46,265 bases of DNA from Perkinsus marinus ATCC 50983 (GCF_000006405.1 NW_003202973.1:157027-203291), one strand, 5' to 3'. Shown: positions 1 to 11,160, counted from the first letter of the stretch. Numbers and translations are program-made. Notes: generated from the letters alone by a model not told the origin.

Positions 1-429
1 ACTGGTTTCGACTCGTTTCGAATTCTAAGTTTTCCACTACGTTGTTACCGAAGATAACGAGTGTACGTCAGCGTCACTTGCTTATGCTGAAGCGAGCTGA
101 TGGACTGAATGTCAAAGTCTGAGACTAAAAATATTATACACTCTAATAACGTAACAGTTTCATCTACAATAGGATTTCTAATCGGAGCGTTTGCAGAAGG
201 TATAGATGATCGATAATAGATATATAGTGCAACAACTTAATGATGCACCCCTTACGTCAATCACCGCATTGAATACCTCCCAAACAGATGACGACATCTA
301 CGCAACAACTCACGACTCGTCAGAAAGAACTCGAGGACAAACAACAAACACCAAACGATAGGGAAAAACTCCATCAGATGCTTCACAGGCATCAGCGAGC
401 GAAGTACCCGTTCAAAACGACAGTGTCAT

Positions 430-1416
430 CTAGCACTGAGTAAGGGTAGTATTGATCAGTAGACCAGCCTTGATGTGAATTTCAGTCGGACTCTCAATCG
501 TACCCTGGATCTTCTTTATGTGGAACATATCCATCAACTTCTGGAGAACATCATCGTAGTTGGAGAAGATGATATCAGTACCATCTACTTGATAGTCGCA
601 TCCGGCAGTCTGGCCGAGAACACTCAGAGTGGCGCGTCCAGATTCAAAGTCAACGCTGAAGTCTTGACCGTACAAGTTACCGCAGTAATTACCATTGAGA
701 CCCACCGTCTGGGTAGTTGTGGTTACTTTAATCGTAGTCGTGGCTTCAGTAGTAGTCGTCTCAACTGTCGTAGTAGTCACAGGCTCTGTAGTGGTTGAAG
801 CAGTTGTAGCAGTCTCAACAGCGGCGGTAGTGGTCGTAGCAGCAGCAGCGGTAGTGGTCGTAGCAGCAGCAGCGGTAGTGGTCGTAGCAGCGGCAGCGGT
901 AGTGGTCATAGCAGCAGCAGCCGTAGTGGTCGTAGCAGCGGCAGCGGTAGTGGTCATAGCAGCAGCAGCGGTAGTGGTCGTAGCAGCGGCAGCGGTAGTG
1001 GTCGTAGCAGCAGCAGCGGTAGTGGTAGTGGTCGTAGCAGCAGCAGCGGTAGTGGTCGTAGCAGCAGCAACGGTAGTGGTCGTAGCAGCAGCAGCGGTAG
1101 TGGTCGTAGTCGTGCTCCTATGAGCAGTGGTAGGATGCTGAGTTGTAGTAGCAGGCACGATTGTTGGTTGGATACTGCAGGCCAGGGGCTCCCCAACACA
1201 GTTGGAATCAGCGGGCTCGAAACAAATAGAACCGTCACTCTTCTTGATCAAGCCGAAGCAGACGGAAGGAGTTACCCAGGACTTGCAATAAGATCCGTAT
1301 TTCGAGCCTGCACAGCCACTCACATTGGAGCACATCTGAGAGCACGGGTCCTCAGTGGCCATGACGAGGGAGAGGGCAGCGACGAAGGCCGAGAATGAGA
1401 CGATGAAGGAACGCAT
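430..1416 (-). CDS. Secreted Thr/Ala-repeat (mucin-like) protein, copy 1
   Basis: A single uninterrupted frame of 328 residues. I chose the ATG at 1,416 (MRSFIVSFSAFVAALSLVMA), which gives a clear signal peptide; the frame runs 8 codons further up only from a TTG. After the signal comes a Cys-rich block of about 60 residues, then a low-complexity stalk of alternating TTTT and AAAA blocks (roughly 12 units, 24 bp each, 812-1,110), then a Thr-rich stretch and a C-terminal domain of about 90 residues starting LNGNYCGNLYGQDF and ending in TQC. Thr blocks suggest heavy O-glycosylation and a surface or secreted role; that is inference. I do not recognise a named domain. The opposite-strand Val/Ala frame over the repeat is a shadow. 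Confidence 0.8.
   Translation of the reverse strand: MRSFIVSFSAFVAALSLVMATEDPCSQMCSNVSGCAGSKYGSYCKSWVTPSVCFGLIKKSDGSICFEPADSNCVGEPLACSIQPTIVPATTTQHPTTAHRSTTTTTTAAAATTTTVAAATTTTAAAATTTTTTAAAATTTTAAAATTTTAAAAMTTTAAAATTTTAAAAMTTTAAAATTTTAAAATTTTAAAATTTTAAVETATTASTTTEPVTTTTVETTTTEATTTIKVTTTTQTVGLNGNYCGNLYGQDFSVDFESGRATLSVLGQTAGCDYQVDGTDIIFSNYDDVLQKLMDMFHIKKIQGTIESPTEIHIKAGLLINTTLTQC
812..1110 (-). repeat. 24-bp coding repeat array (AAAATTTT units)
   Basis: About 12 head-to-tail 24-bp units, each encoding four Ala and four Thr on the minus strand, with small variants (AAAAMTTT, VAAATTTT). The unit length is a multiple of three, so copy-number change keeps frame. The duplicated gene at 3,152-3,891 keeps only about one to two units. 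Confidence 0.9.
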
Positions 1417-3151
1417 AAGACAACTTTGAAACACTGACAATAGGAATACATCAACAGAACTATTGAATGATCCACACTAACGAGTCGCAACGCTAATGTC
1501 ACTCTAGCGTTGCGTCGTAAGAGAGACATGAAGGATGCCTAGCACATCACATTGTCTATTGATATGACACTCTGAGGAAAGAAGACGATTGTGACCCGGA
1601 CAATCTTGGGAGAGGTATTGTGTAGGAAGGATTCGTTCTAAAGCGTATAGTACAAGAGAATATATCCACCGCTAGCGTGAGAGCCTTCTCGGTGTTGATG
1701 CCAATATCATGCGTGGAGTCGCAACAACTGGCACCAACGTTGCCTCGAGGACCATCATGAGCATGGTGTCGACCCCTGAGACTTCACTTGTTCCTCTCGC
1801 TGTTGAAAATAGAAGGAGAGTGTCAGAGTCTATAGTCGCAAGAAGGACTCCTCGGTATCGCAATTCTCAATGTGACTCGTGCTATTCAGAAGCTACTGGG
1901 ATCGATCACCAATCATTGATGTTGAGAAGGAGAGGTATCCAGTGACCGTCTGGCATTCTTCGACGTATTGAATTACTCGGGAGTATCAAGATCAACGAAT
2001 TCTGGGTCTGCGGAGTTCGTCCTTCGAAGCGAACTCTCAACGGTGAGCGATGGCAAGCCTAGCATAGACAATCCGCCAGAATTCACCTCTCAATAGAGCG
2101 CTGAAGATTTATCGACCGCTTCATAAGGTTTAGTACGACGTCGACAAAGCGCAGACTCTGATCAAGCTTTTGATGTATGAATAGTCACACGGCTCGTACT
2201 GTTCGCGCCAGTGTATCGTTGCGGCGAGCCAACGCAACAGTAAGTATGAAACTCATGCCACGTCTACACCTTATTCCATTCAGAGTAAGTCTACCGTTGG
2301 GGCACTGTTGGACCTTGGGGCATCTCTGTCTGACAAAAGTGATGTCGTGGTATCGCAATCCCCTGCTGGATAGCGGCGACTTGGGCTTAGCTTCCTTCGA
2401 TGCTCGTGAGAGTTTGTAGTTGGTGTTCTGTTGCACAGCGGTATGGATAGAATTAGGCTCTTTTCAAGATGAGGGTGTTGCTCACTCGCCAGTTGCACAT
2501 AGAGTGCTGTTTATGATGCTCGACGAGACAGCTTGCTCATTCTCACTATCACTAGTATCCGGGTTATGACCAACAACTGCGAAGCCAGAGATTATATACT
2601 GTTAAAGTAGAAACGAATAACGTAACTCCGCGATCTCCTTAAGTGATATCGCTAGGAGAAATACTCCACAATTCTCAGAAACGCCATTTTAATTGATGAC
2701 TCCGATAACTCTGTCCCGAAAAACTGGTTTCGACTCGTTTCGAATTCTAAGTTTTCCACTACGTTGTTACCGAAGTTAACGAGTGTACGTCAGCGTCACT
2801 TGTGAATGCTGAAGCGAGCTGATGGACTGAATGTCAAAGTCTGAGACTAAAAATATCATACACTCTAATAACGTAAAAGTTTCATCTACAATAGGATTTC
2901 TAATCGGAGGGTTTGCAGAAGGTACAGATGATCGATAATAGATATATAGTGCAACAACTTAATGATGCACCCCTTACGTCAATCACCGCATTGAATACCT
3001 CCCAAACAGATGACGACATCTACACAACAACTCACGACTCGTCAGAAAGAACTCGAGGACAAACAACAAACACCAAACGATAGGGAAAAACTCCATCAGA
3101 TGCTTCACAGGCATCAGCGAGCGAAGTACCCGTTCAAAACGACAATGTCAT

Positions 3152-3891
3152 CTAGCACTGAGTAAGGGTAGTATTGATCAGTAGACCAGCTTTGATGTGA
3201 ATTTCAGTCGGACTCACAATCGTACCCTGGATCTTCTTTATGTGGAACATATCCATCAACTTCTGGAGAACATCATCGTAGTTGGAAAAGATGATATCAG
3301 TACCATCTACTTGATAGTCGCATCCGGCAGTCTGGCCGAGAACACTCAGAGTGGCGCGTCCAGATTCAAAGTCAACGCTGAAGTCTTGACCGTACAAGTT
3401 ACCGCAGTAATTACCATTGAGACCCACCGCCTGGGTAGTTGTGGTTACTTTGATCGTAGTCGTGGCTTCAGTAGTAGTCGTCTCAACTGTCGCAGTAGTC
3501 ACAGGCTCTGTCGTCTCGTTGAAGCACTTGTGGTAGTCTCAACAGCGGCGGTAGTGGTCGTAGCAGTGGCAGCGGTAGTGGTCGTAGTCGTGCTCCTATG
3601 AATAGTAGTATGCTGAGTTGTAGTAGCAGGCGCGATTGTTGGTTGGATACTGCAGGCCAGAGGCTCATCAACACAGTTGGAATCAGTGGGCTCGAAACAA
3701 ATAGAACCGTCACTCTTCTTGATCAAGCCGAAGCAGACGGAAGGAGTTACCCAGGACTTGCAATAAGATCCATATTTCGAACCTCCACAGCCACTCACAT
3801 TGGAGCACATCTGAGAGCACGGGTCCTCAGTGGCCATGACGAGGGAGAGGGCAGCGACGAAGGCCGAGAATGAGACGATGAAGGAACGCAT
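3152..3891 (-). pseudogene. Secreted Thr/Ala-repeat protein, copy 2 (frame-shifted)
   Basis: Near-identical twin of the gene at 430-1,416. The same signal peptide starts at the ATG at 3,891 and the same Cys-rich N-terminal block and C-terminal domain are present. The 24-bp array is collapsed to one or two units. At about 3,513-3,525, where copy 1 reads GTAGTGGTTGAAG and copy 2 reads GTCGTCTCGTTGAAG, copy 2 is two bases longer, so the N-terminal half (3,499-3,891) and the C-terminal half (3,152-3,502) lie in different frames. Either this is a recent pseudogene, a shortened product with a stop in the stalk, or an assembly error in a repeat. Confidence 0.75.
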
Positions 3892-5090
3892 AAGATAACT
3901 TTGAAACACTGACAATATACATTAACAGAACTATTGAACGATCCACACTAACGAGTGGCAACGCTAATGTCACTCTAGCGTTGCGTCGTAAGAGAGACAT
4001 GAAGGATGCCTAGCACATCACATTGTCTATTGATATGACACTCTGAGGAAAGAAGACGATTGTGACCCGGACACTCTTGGGAGAGGTATTGTGTAGGAAG
4101 GATTCGTTCTAAAGCGTACAGTACAAGAGAATATATTTGTCGCTAGCGTGAGAACCTTCTCGGTGTTGATGCCAATATCATGTGTGGAGTCGCAACAACT
4201 GGCACCAACGTTGCCTCGAGGACCATCATGAGCATGGTATCGACTCCTGAGACTTCACTCATTCCTCTCGCTGTTGAAAATACAAGGAGAGTGTCAGAGT
4301 CTATAGTCGCAAGAAGGACTCCTCGGTATCGCAATTCTCAATGTGACTCGTGCTATTCAGAAGCTACTGGGATCGATCACCAATCATTGATGTTGAGAAG
4401 GAGAGGTATCCAGTGACCGTCTGGAATCCTTCGACGTATTGAATTACTCGGGAATATCAAGACCAACGAAATCTGGGTCTGCGGAGTTCGTCATTTGAAG
4501 CGAACTCTCAACGGTGAGCGATGGCAAGCCTAGCGTAGACAATCCGCCAGAACTCACCTCTCAATAGAGCGCTGAAGATTCATCGACCGCTCCATAAGGT
4601 TTAGTACGACGTCGGCAAAGCGCAGACTCTGATCGTGTTTTTGATGTATGAATAGTCACACGGCTCGTACTGTTCGCGCCAGTGTATCGTTGCGGTGAGC
4701 CAACGCAACAGTAAGTATGAAACTCATGCCACGTCTACACCTTATTCCATTCAGAGTAAGTCTACCGTTGGGGCACTGTTGGACCTCGGGGCATCTCTGC
4801 TTGACACATGTGATGTTGTGTTAGCGCAATCCTCTGCTGAATAGTGGCGACTTCGGCCTAGCTTCCTTCGATGCTCGCGAGAATTCGTAGTTGGTGTCCT
4901 ACTGCGGAACGTCATGGCCTCTCTAACCCGATGGGGGTGTTGCTCACTCGCCAGTTGCACATAGAGTGCTGTTATTGATGCTCGACGAGGCACTTTGCTC
5001 AGTCTCACTATCACTAGTATCCGGATTATGACCAACAACTGCAAAGCCGCTGATCACACCTGAAGGCATACAGCAGTTACATGTCGCCTA

Positions 5091-5900
5091 TCAGCTGCTA
5101 CGACTCCGACGAGCCCCATGATGTCGTAGTGAATTATCTTTCCTATTGAATTCCAATATCATACCATCATTTTCTGGCTCATCGCGCTTGCCCCAATGTG
5201 AGCAACGTGCTAGTTGGCGTACTGGGGTTATTCCATGCTCTTGCGGATTTCCTAGGCCCGGCATTCTTCGACGATTCATCGCTGTCTGAGCTGCTTGGTG
5301 ATTCTGAGCTTCTGAGAGTGTAAGCTGCTTACCAACCTCGAGATGAGCTTGAATACTCGTCAATCGCCTCCTCATCCATGGCTGTTGTTCGTAAAGCCTC
5401 GACCCGTTCGTTCTTGGTCATTAGACTTTTCCTCAACACACGCGCCTTGTTTCTGATGAGTTTCGTGACTCGAGGATCTTCAGGATCGGAATACGTGCTC
5501 AGGAACTGAGAGACCATCATGAATTTGCCTCTGGTGATGCACCGTGGATGCTCATCAGCAACGTGTAACCGGTTTCCCGTGGGATTATCGAATTCGTAGG
5601 GCTTTCACATTCTCGAATATCTCTGTCGAGAGGGTCTCTCACGTTCAAAGTATTATCGGTCGTACCAGGAGCCGCTGACTAGCATCGAAATGTTCCCCAC
5701 GTGCACACTCTCGCCATAGTTCAATACTGCCATCCTTGAGTAAATGCTCGAGCAGCTCAAGACCCGCTAGCACATAACGCCAGGAAGCGGCTGACGGTGT
5801 AACAGCGAAGGCTAGTAACTGCGAGACTTAGGGATTATCCAACCGGGTTCAACTAATAATCAAATGTGATGCTGTTGTAAAAGCCCATGCGGATGCGAAT
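5091..5900 (-). pseudogene. ENTH/VHS-like adaptor-domain gene, broken or unresolved exons
   Basis: Reading the minus strand from about 5,850, one frame gives WRYVLAGLELLEHLLKDGS, the helical pattern typical of ENTH/VHS membrane-trafficking adaptors (WR.VYKALTLLEYLLKNGS in epsins). A second frame (5,329-5,570) gives a helical block with SQFLSTYSDPEDPRVTKLIRN and a Ser-rich tail. GTAAGC follows at about 5,330 and could be a splice donor. The pieces lie in three frames, and I could not connect them all with consistent introns, so it may be decayed. No signal peptide. The family assignment is from pattern memory only. Confidence 0.4.
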
Positions 5901-5943
5901 AGAGTAATGGCAGTAGTCTGGACCGTCACTGAGTTAGTCTCAG

Positions 5944-6241
5944 CTAGGTTGATAATATCAGTTCAACCGTTGATATCAGCGGAAAAGGCCAAGATGAGAG
6001 ACATGCGTGAACAAGTATCACTTGCATTATCCCTTTACGGGTAGCTTGATCTCTGTAAGTTGCCTGGCATATAGTTTCGATATAATTCGCGTCGTTAGGA
6101 GAGCCCCCGCCACTGAAGTAGCCTGCGTGGTTGTCACAGCTCAAAAAACGTTCTGTCACCTGACGATAGCCGCAATCAGTGGGGGACTCTCAAGCCGATT
6201 AAGAGTAACGCAGCAAAGAATTTCACTTGTGTGAATTTCAT
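5944..6241 (-). CDS. Small secreted protein, two exons, function unknown
   Basis: The ATG at 6,241 opens MKFTQVKFFAALLLIGLR, a strong signal peptide. The frame then stops unless a 28-base GT-AG intron (6,160-6,187) is removed. The exon is phase 0 on both sides and continues VTERFLSCDNHAGYFSGGGS and on to a stop at 5,944. Two to three Cys residues and a Gly/Ser turn suggest a small exported domain. Another splice (GTAAAGGG near 6,045) could change the tail. I do not recognise the family. If the intron is not real, the alternative is a one-base frameshift just after the signal peptide. Confidence 0.5.
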
Positions 6242-6596
6242 AGCAGTTCGCGAGAAGATGGTAGACGTACTTCAACAGGACTCAGATCTTCGTCCAGAGT
6301 GCCTGTGATTGTGCGTTTCATCCATGATGACAGCAGCCTCGATGCTTTTTGGCTGGTGGTGAACGAGTGAACGCTTTGGTTAGCCATTAGGCTAAAGCTT
6401 GAGGGCAGAAGTTGTCATTGGAGACAACCCAATTTCATCGGTAATACCACATTTCGTCAAAGAACACGAAATTGGCGGCAGAACTTGACGCCGTGCACCT
6501 CTTATATAGTGAGTCGATCAATTCACCAGAACAACTCAGACTAGAAGCTAATATTCCTCAGAAAATACTCTTTTGAGACGGCGGACTGCCATCGTG

Positions 6597-9500
6597 TTAA
6601 GGTGATAGTGATTGAGCTTGTAATACACTGATGACGTCACAAAGCCACTTGATAAAGGGGGCACAGCTCGCTATCTCAAGCCTCTCATCGGGGGAGTGGG
6701 CACCCTGAAAACAGCAGGTTATGTTGACATTAAGGTAGCAGGTCCCTACCTTTACAGTAGGGCCGATGCTCACACACTCCTTCACAGACGATAGACGCGA
6801 CATGAGCGTACCGCACTCCAAGCCAGCATGTATGGTATATATACGAGGAGTGGATGTCGCCGGACACATACTGGTGACCACCTGCATTAACAACAGGTCT
6901 CTTAAGGGGGGGGGGATTTTTTAAGAGATCAAACGCCCGACAAATTTAGACAGTATCAGTCAATAGATCAAACAGTGGGGAGTGATAATACTTGTAACCT
7001 AGAATTACTGCACCACCTACAGTGATAACTACGAATTGATACCATCACCGATGGTTGACTTAATCGATGACATAATTCTTCACAGCGTTACTCCAACCCC
7101 CCCGGCACCTTCAACAGCTCTGAGCTCCTATCAGGCTCCCACCCCGGGAACGGACAGATGTTACCCTCATTAAACGCCCCGAATTTGTCCCCAAGCATAG
7201 CAAATTCTTCACCTAAAATCACATCACAATCAATTCCTATCCAACCAAGAACACCAACTTAGCTTACCGAGGCGTTTCATCGATTCCATTGAAGTTGACC
7301 TTGGGAAGATATGTACCAAAGCACCGTCCTCGCCGTTCCTCTTCATAGTGCGGACTACGCCAAGATTGCAGCTGGTCCTGACGGAAAGTTCACCTTCCAT
7401 CAACACTTATGGTTCAATCACTTCAACCCGGCCTCGGGGTCCTCCTCCAGCTCGAGAACACCATGCTGAACTTTCTCTATCAGACTTAACAGTTTTTCAG
7501 TCGATTCAGCGGTCAATGGATCCTGCAGTGCACTCAAAGATATTTCCCATGACGCTGAGCTCTGTTACTTCTGCTACAGCGGCCGATGGGCATTCAACCA
7601 GCTCAAGTACGGCCGCAGTTTCCGTAGGATAGTCTCTGAGCATTTCCTGCAGCACAGAACCAGATAACATTTCATACCACACCATCGTCTGAACCTCGAA
7701 ATGCTCCGTAATCCTCTTCGCCACGCCAGCCCAAGGCTCTGGTGTAGTGACGACCTCTGCAGCTGCTTCACGTGGGATCGCATTAGGACCCGTCCCACCG
7801 TGCACGTCAGCCACCAGCACAGAGGGTGATACCACCCCACCCAATAAACTGAGGAACGATCAACTTCCTTATACGGCGATTTGTTACCTCTTGAGGACTT
7901 TGATGCAGTTGGGGCGGTCCTCAGCGATATCGATGCCCGAGTGGCCCCCGGCAAAACCCTTCAGGGCCACTCGGTAGCGCCGCATCGACCCTTCAGGGGC
8001 TGGGGACCGATCAAGAGGCAGCCAGAATCTGAGATCTTGGCGAATCTTCTATATAGACTCGAATAGATGAGTAGTTGTATATAGACTATAGATCGAGTAA
8101 AAATCGGCGTTGCACTATTCTCAATAACTTGATATACAATCTACTGTACGTCCGTTTTATCTTATGGGAATGCGTGGAGACTTGATTTTTCTGCGGAGTC
8201 GGCGAATGTTCATCAGATTTTCAAACATGCTGAACGTAGACTGAGTATTTGGTTTTACACATTTGCATTAGGAAACGCAATTGCAGTTCATATACTCATT
8301 CTAGTTTATCTCCATAGACGGGCTCACTTGTGTTCAAAGCCACCAGCACTTCCGATGCATATCTCCCCGCTTTCCTCCGAGTCAAGGTTCAGCATGCGAC
8401 CAGCAGTCACCAACTGAACACTGCAGGTGATAACAACGAAGGATGCCTCAGCCTCTACCTTCTCCTCAGCCCCTTCAGCCCCTTCAAAATTAGTTTCCTC
8501 GTTGGCAGTGAGAATAACCTCTATAGGAGGCTCCCGAGGCATAGCAGTGAGAGCCGCCAGCGCCCCAGCAATTCCCACACCATTATCAGCTCCTATAAGG
8601 AGCAATCAACTCAAAGGCCTACGAACTCGCACCTAATGTAGTCTCTTTGATAGCTTTCACCCACAGCCCGTCCGCCGACACCTTCACATTGATCGGATCC
8701 TTCTCAAAGTCATGCTGGGCCGAGGCGTTCCTATAAAGGTCACCTCTAAGTTGAGGCTCGAGCACACCCAAGGCCTTCACCACAGAACATTCAATACAGC
8801 AACAGGACAGACGACGCCGCACTGTACATACCAGTGTGAGGAATATATGTTCGGTCTCCTCACCTTGATCAGATTCGGGTAAAAGTCTTCAGGAGCCAAT
8901 GAAAATTTCCTCACAATTTTCATATTCTCACCAGCACACGTAGTTAAACATATGTATATTTTCCCACAGACAGAAGCATCCCTCGGGACAACCATTCGAG
9001 CGCTCCTTAGGAAAGCCCAGTCAGAACTCTCCCACTCACTGACTGCAGACTATATCCATATGGCCTTGCAACACCACCACTGCTGGTAACTCCGAGCTGC
9101 TAGAGCGGAGATATACCTGTACGCGATAGTAATAGTAAACTAATATAGGAATATACGTTTGCTGTCCTCAACTGAGCTCGTAAGTTTATCCACAAACGAT
9201 TTCGAGTAGGAGTGTACACATACCAACGATAACTTCCCAATGTTTCCTCATAGTTTTCATATTTTTCACTAACACATGTATTTGACCATATTCATATATT
9301 CCCACCACACTGCAGTGAGGGGCCGGTCAAAACAACCAACTCACATTCCCAGCCCTGTCCATGTTGCAAACCCATCCGTTAGCCTCTGCTACTGCGGCAA
9401 GGCAGTTGCGGATAGGATCCAAACGGGAGAACTTCACCGTGCCATCAAAATCTGTACCTGTAACAGTCACTGATGCTTCCTGAGATAGAGCTGCTCTAGA

Positions 9501-9692
9501 CTCACTTGGTCTTGGTACGCTGAAGCACATCAGTGAGTACTTCCAAAAGGCCTCAAGCGCCTTGGTGTAAGTCGGGGAAGAGGATGAGGGGAAGGAGCTC
9601 TGTATGCCATCTTGCAGTTTCTCAAATACTTTCAAGTTCTCAGCGGACGTGAATCGACGCCATATCTCTGTTGGAGGAGAGCCGAGAGCCAT
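6597..9692 (-). CDS. pepD: M20C aminoacyl-histidine (non-specific) dipeptidase, 12 exons
   Basis: Cytosolic metallopeptidase that splits dipeptides such as Xaa-His, using two metal ions. Exons by phase and homology: 9692-9345, 9116-9040, 8730-8633, 8592-8459, 8413-8328, 8028-7888, 7848-7569, 7522-7422, 7377-7268, 7212-7109, 6881-6750, 6704-6597; 572 residues against about 485 in bacterial PepD. All exon phases agree. Family motifs appear in order: LDPIRN near the start, GHMDIV (metal His), GADNGVG, TANEE (catalytic Glu), NLDSEESGEICIG, GGHSG, NAIPREA, CPFPGW, IHAGLECG and GAHSPDE (last metal His). All metal and catalytic residues look present, so it should be active. Extra residues after the N-terminal block (about 25) may hide another small intron. 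The start at 9,692 is the first in-frame ATG. Introns at 8,731-9,039 and 9,117-9,344 carry a dispersed repeat. Confidence 0.9.
8836..8990 (-). mobile_element. Intronic MITE-like repeat, copy A
   Basis: About 155 bases inside the dipeptidase intron 8,731-9,039. On the minus strand it begins CTGTGGGAAAATATAC and ends in GAACATATATTCCTCACACTG. Those ends form an imperfect terminal inverted repeat (CAGTGTGrGGAAtATATG). The interior has GTGAGAATATGAAAATTGTGAGG. Related copies are at B to G. Confidence 0.7.
9147..9314 (-). mobile_element. Intronic MITE-like repeat, copy B
   Basis: Fills most of the 228-bp dipeptidase intron 9,117-9,344, in the same orientation to the gene as copy A. The minus strand starts CAGTGTGGTGGGAATATATG and ends near GCAAACGTATATTCC; the shared core includes CATGTGTTAGTGAAAAATATG. 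Confidence 0.7.
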
Positions 9693-9740
9693 TGATTGGA
9701 AAGTGATCCTGGTGTGGTATAACAAATCAGAAAAATCAAA

Positions 9741-9778
9741 AAAGCACCCTCTCCAACAAGTTGATGGAGAGGGTGCTT

Positions 9779-9836
<58 letters not shown>

Positions 9837-9838
9837 GG
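9741..9838. repeat. Perfect 15-bp hairpin plus (TTG)n microsatellite upstream of pepD
   Basis: AAAGCACCCTCTCCA (9,741-9,755) and its exact reverse complement (9,765-9,779) are separated by 9 bases. A run of TTG repeats, with one CG interruption, follows at 9,778-9,838. This lies 50-150 bases upstream of the chosen dipeptidase start. Reading through it gives poly-Asn or poly-Thr frames with no ATG, so I treat it as 5' non-coding. Confidence 0.85.
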
Positions 9839-9918
9839 CAAGAACAACACCAAGCAGTGCAAAGCACACAACTGTATGGCGGTGAAGAGTCGCTGTTGAT
9901 AGGACACTACTTCACTAA

Positions 9919-10715
9919 TACACCCCTCCACATATTCTAGTCATATCCGGTTTTTCGACTCGTGCACAGCCACCACAACGAGTATCATCTTGCGGCTCAG
10001 GGAGGTATGTACTTATGCTTTACCTGATATGACCTCCAAGTTTCAGGGTCTAACTCTTCGTAGTTAGTGAGAAGTCGACGGCCGGTAAAACGTTTTCTCC
10101 ACATATTCTTAGCATACACGTGTTAAAATTGCGCCTCAAAATACCAAATTTTACTCGGGGAGTATATCTATAACTCCGCTCCTGATCTAATGCTATACAC
10201 CAACAGCAAGAGGATCGTTCATAATGGTATCCCTCCCTGTTTCACTCTCATATTTGGACGCATCTAGCCAAAACTGAGCAGAGCAGCTGATGAGCACCAA
10301 AACGCGCCAAAATAAGGTGTAAAACCCGCCATGCAGGGAGCCGTCGGAGGTCAAGACGCCCTAGCAGGCTAGTGCCTCCAAATATGAGAGTGAAACATGG
10401 AAGGATACCATTATGAACGATTCTCTTTCTGTTGATGTATAGCATTAGATCAGTAGCGGAGTTATAGATATACTCCCCGAGTAAAAGTTGGTATTTTGAG
10501 GCGCAATTTTAACACGTGTATGCTAAGAATATGTGGAGAAGTTTTTTTCAGGTCTTCGACTTCTCACTAACTACGAAGAGTTAGGCCCTGAAACTTGGAG
10601 GTCATATCAGGTAAAGCATAAGTACATACCTCCCTGAGCCGCAAGATGATACTCGTTGTGGTGGCTGTGCACGAGTCGAAAAACCGGATATGCTAAGTAT
10701 ATGTGGAGGGGTGTA
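9919..10715. mobile_element. Foldback/MITE element with about 340-bp inverted repeats and TA duplications
   Basis: The left arm (9,921-10,269) and right arm (10,367-10,713) are reverse complements with scattered mismatches, around a loop of about 97 bases. The ends read CACCCCTCCACATAT and ATATGTGGAGGGGTG, each flanked by TA (9,919-9,920 and 10,714-10,715). A TA target duplication is the signature of Tc1/mariner-type elements. The arms also repeat the terminal motif internally (CTCCACATATTCTTAGCAT at about 10,100). No transposase is inside, so it is non-autonomous. High arm identity suggests a fairly recent insertion. Confidence 0.85.
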
Positions 10716-10722
10716 CTCCTGC

Positions 10723-11044
10723 ATGGGCTCCTTATCCAAGTGAGTGTAGCTTCTTCGCTTCTCTTCGATTCAATGAGATTTGCTGACAAGCCTTGTAAAC
10801 TACTTATCTGCTTATTATGCATGCGCTTGTGTCATTCGTCATTGGTTCTAAAAGAAGCCTCTTCGGAAGCAGTCTCCCCTCCCAACCTCACACCTCGTTG
10901 AACTCTCGAGGCCAGCTGTTACCTCATTCTGTGGTCATTGAGAACATTAACAGCAGGCTGCGCCACATGAACGCGATATACAAGTGCATGTTGAGCGTAT
11001 TAGAGGACCGTAAACCAACAAGGAAGCGACAACTACTTCCCTAA
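10723..11044 (+). CDS. Small two-exon protein of unknown function
   Basis: The ATG at 10,723 lies 8 bases past the foldback element. Exon 1 is 17 bases (MGSLS plus a split codon), followed by GTGAGT at 10,740. The acceptor TCTAAAAG ends at 10,854, and exon 2 (10,855-11,044) completes the split Lys codon in frame. Together they make a 68-residue protein, basic at the end (KPTRKRQ), with a helical middle (NSRLRHMNAIYKCMLSVLED). Phase agreement and codon content support it, but exon 1 is tiny and I do not recognise the family. Its promoter would have to lie in the element. Confidence 0.4.
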
Positions 11045-11160
11045 GAACTCTCGTTTTTCGCATGAGCACAAACTAATTGCATAGCACATCACAGTTAGCA
11101 GGAGCAATAAAATCAACAACAAGACCTCTAGCCCAACACAAGATCCACCTCTAGAGAGAC

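Larger units (their letters stand above)
1..5045. repeat. 2.7-kb tandem segmental duplication (two copies)
   Basis: Bases 1 to about 2,585 are repeated almost exactly at 2,723 to about 5,045. Both copies begin with the same string (ACTGGTTTCGACTCG). They differ mainly by point changes and by the length of a 24-bp repeat array inside the coding region. About 135 bases at 2,586-2,722 belong to copy 1 only. Each copy holds one secreted-protein gene on the minus strand and about 1.2 kb of sequence upstream of it in which I see no convincing gene; the short frames there (1,709-1,945 and 4,180-4,416) are alike only because the whole unit is duplicated. The window begins on the repeat unit's own first base, so further copies to the left are possible. 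Confidence 0.93.

Noticed and set aside
695-1123. 142-codon plus-strand Val/Ala frame
   Set aside because: It is the exact antisense of the Thr/Ala repeat of the secreted protein; the repeat is open in several frames and the minus-strand frame has the signal peptide and flanking domains.
1709-4416. 78-codon plus-strand frames at 1,709-1,945 and 4,180-4,416, conserved between copies
   Set aside because: The conservation is explained by the duplication of the whole unit; no signal, domain or codon pattern supports them.
2290-4830. Short LLDLGAS-like text in both duplicate units, recalling an aspartic-protease motif of a retroelement
   Set aside because: Only a few residues match, with no neighbouring retroelement parts or repeats at the ends; too weak even as a fossil.
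9632-9931. Poly-Thr and poly-Asn frames through the TTG microsatellite as a pepD N-terminus
   Set aside because: No in-frame ATG upstream; the frame starts only at GTG or TTG. The first ATG in the exon frame is 9,692.
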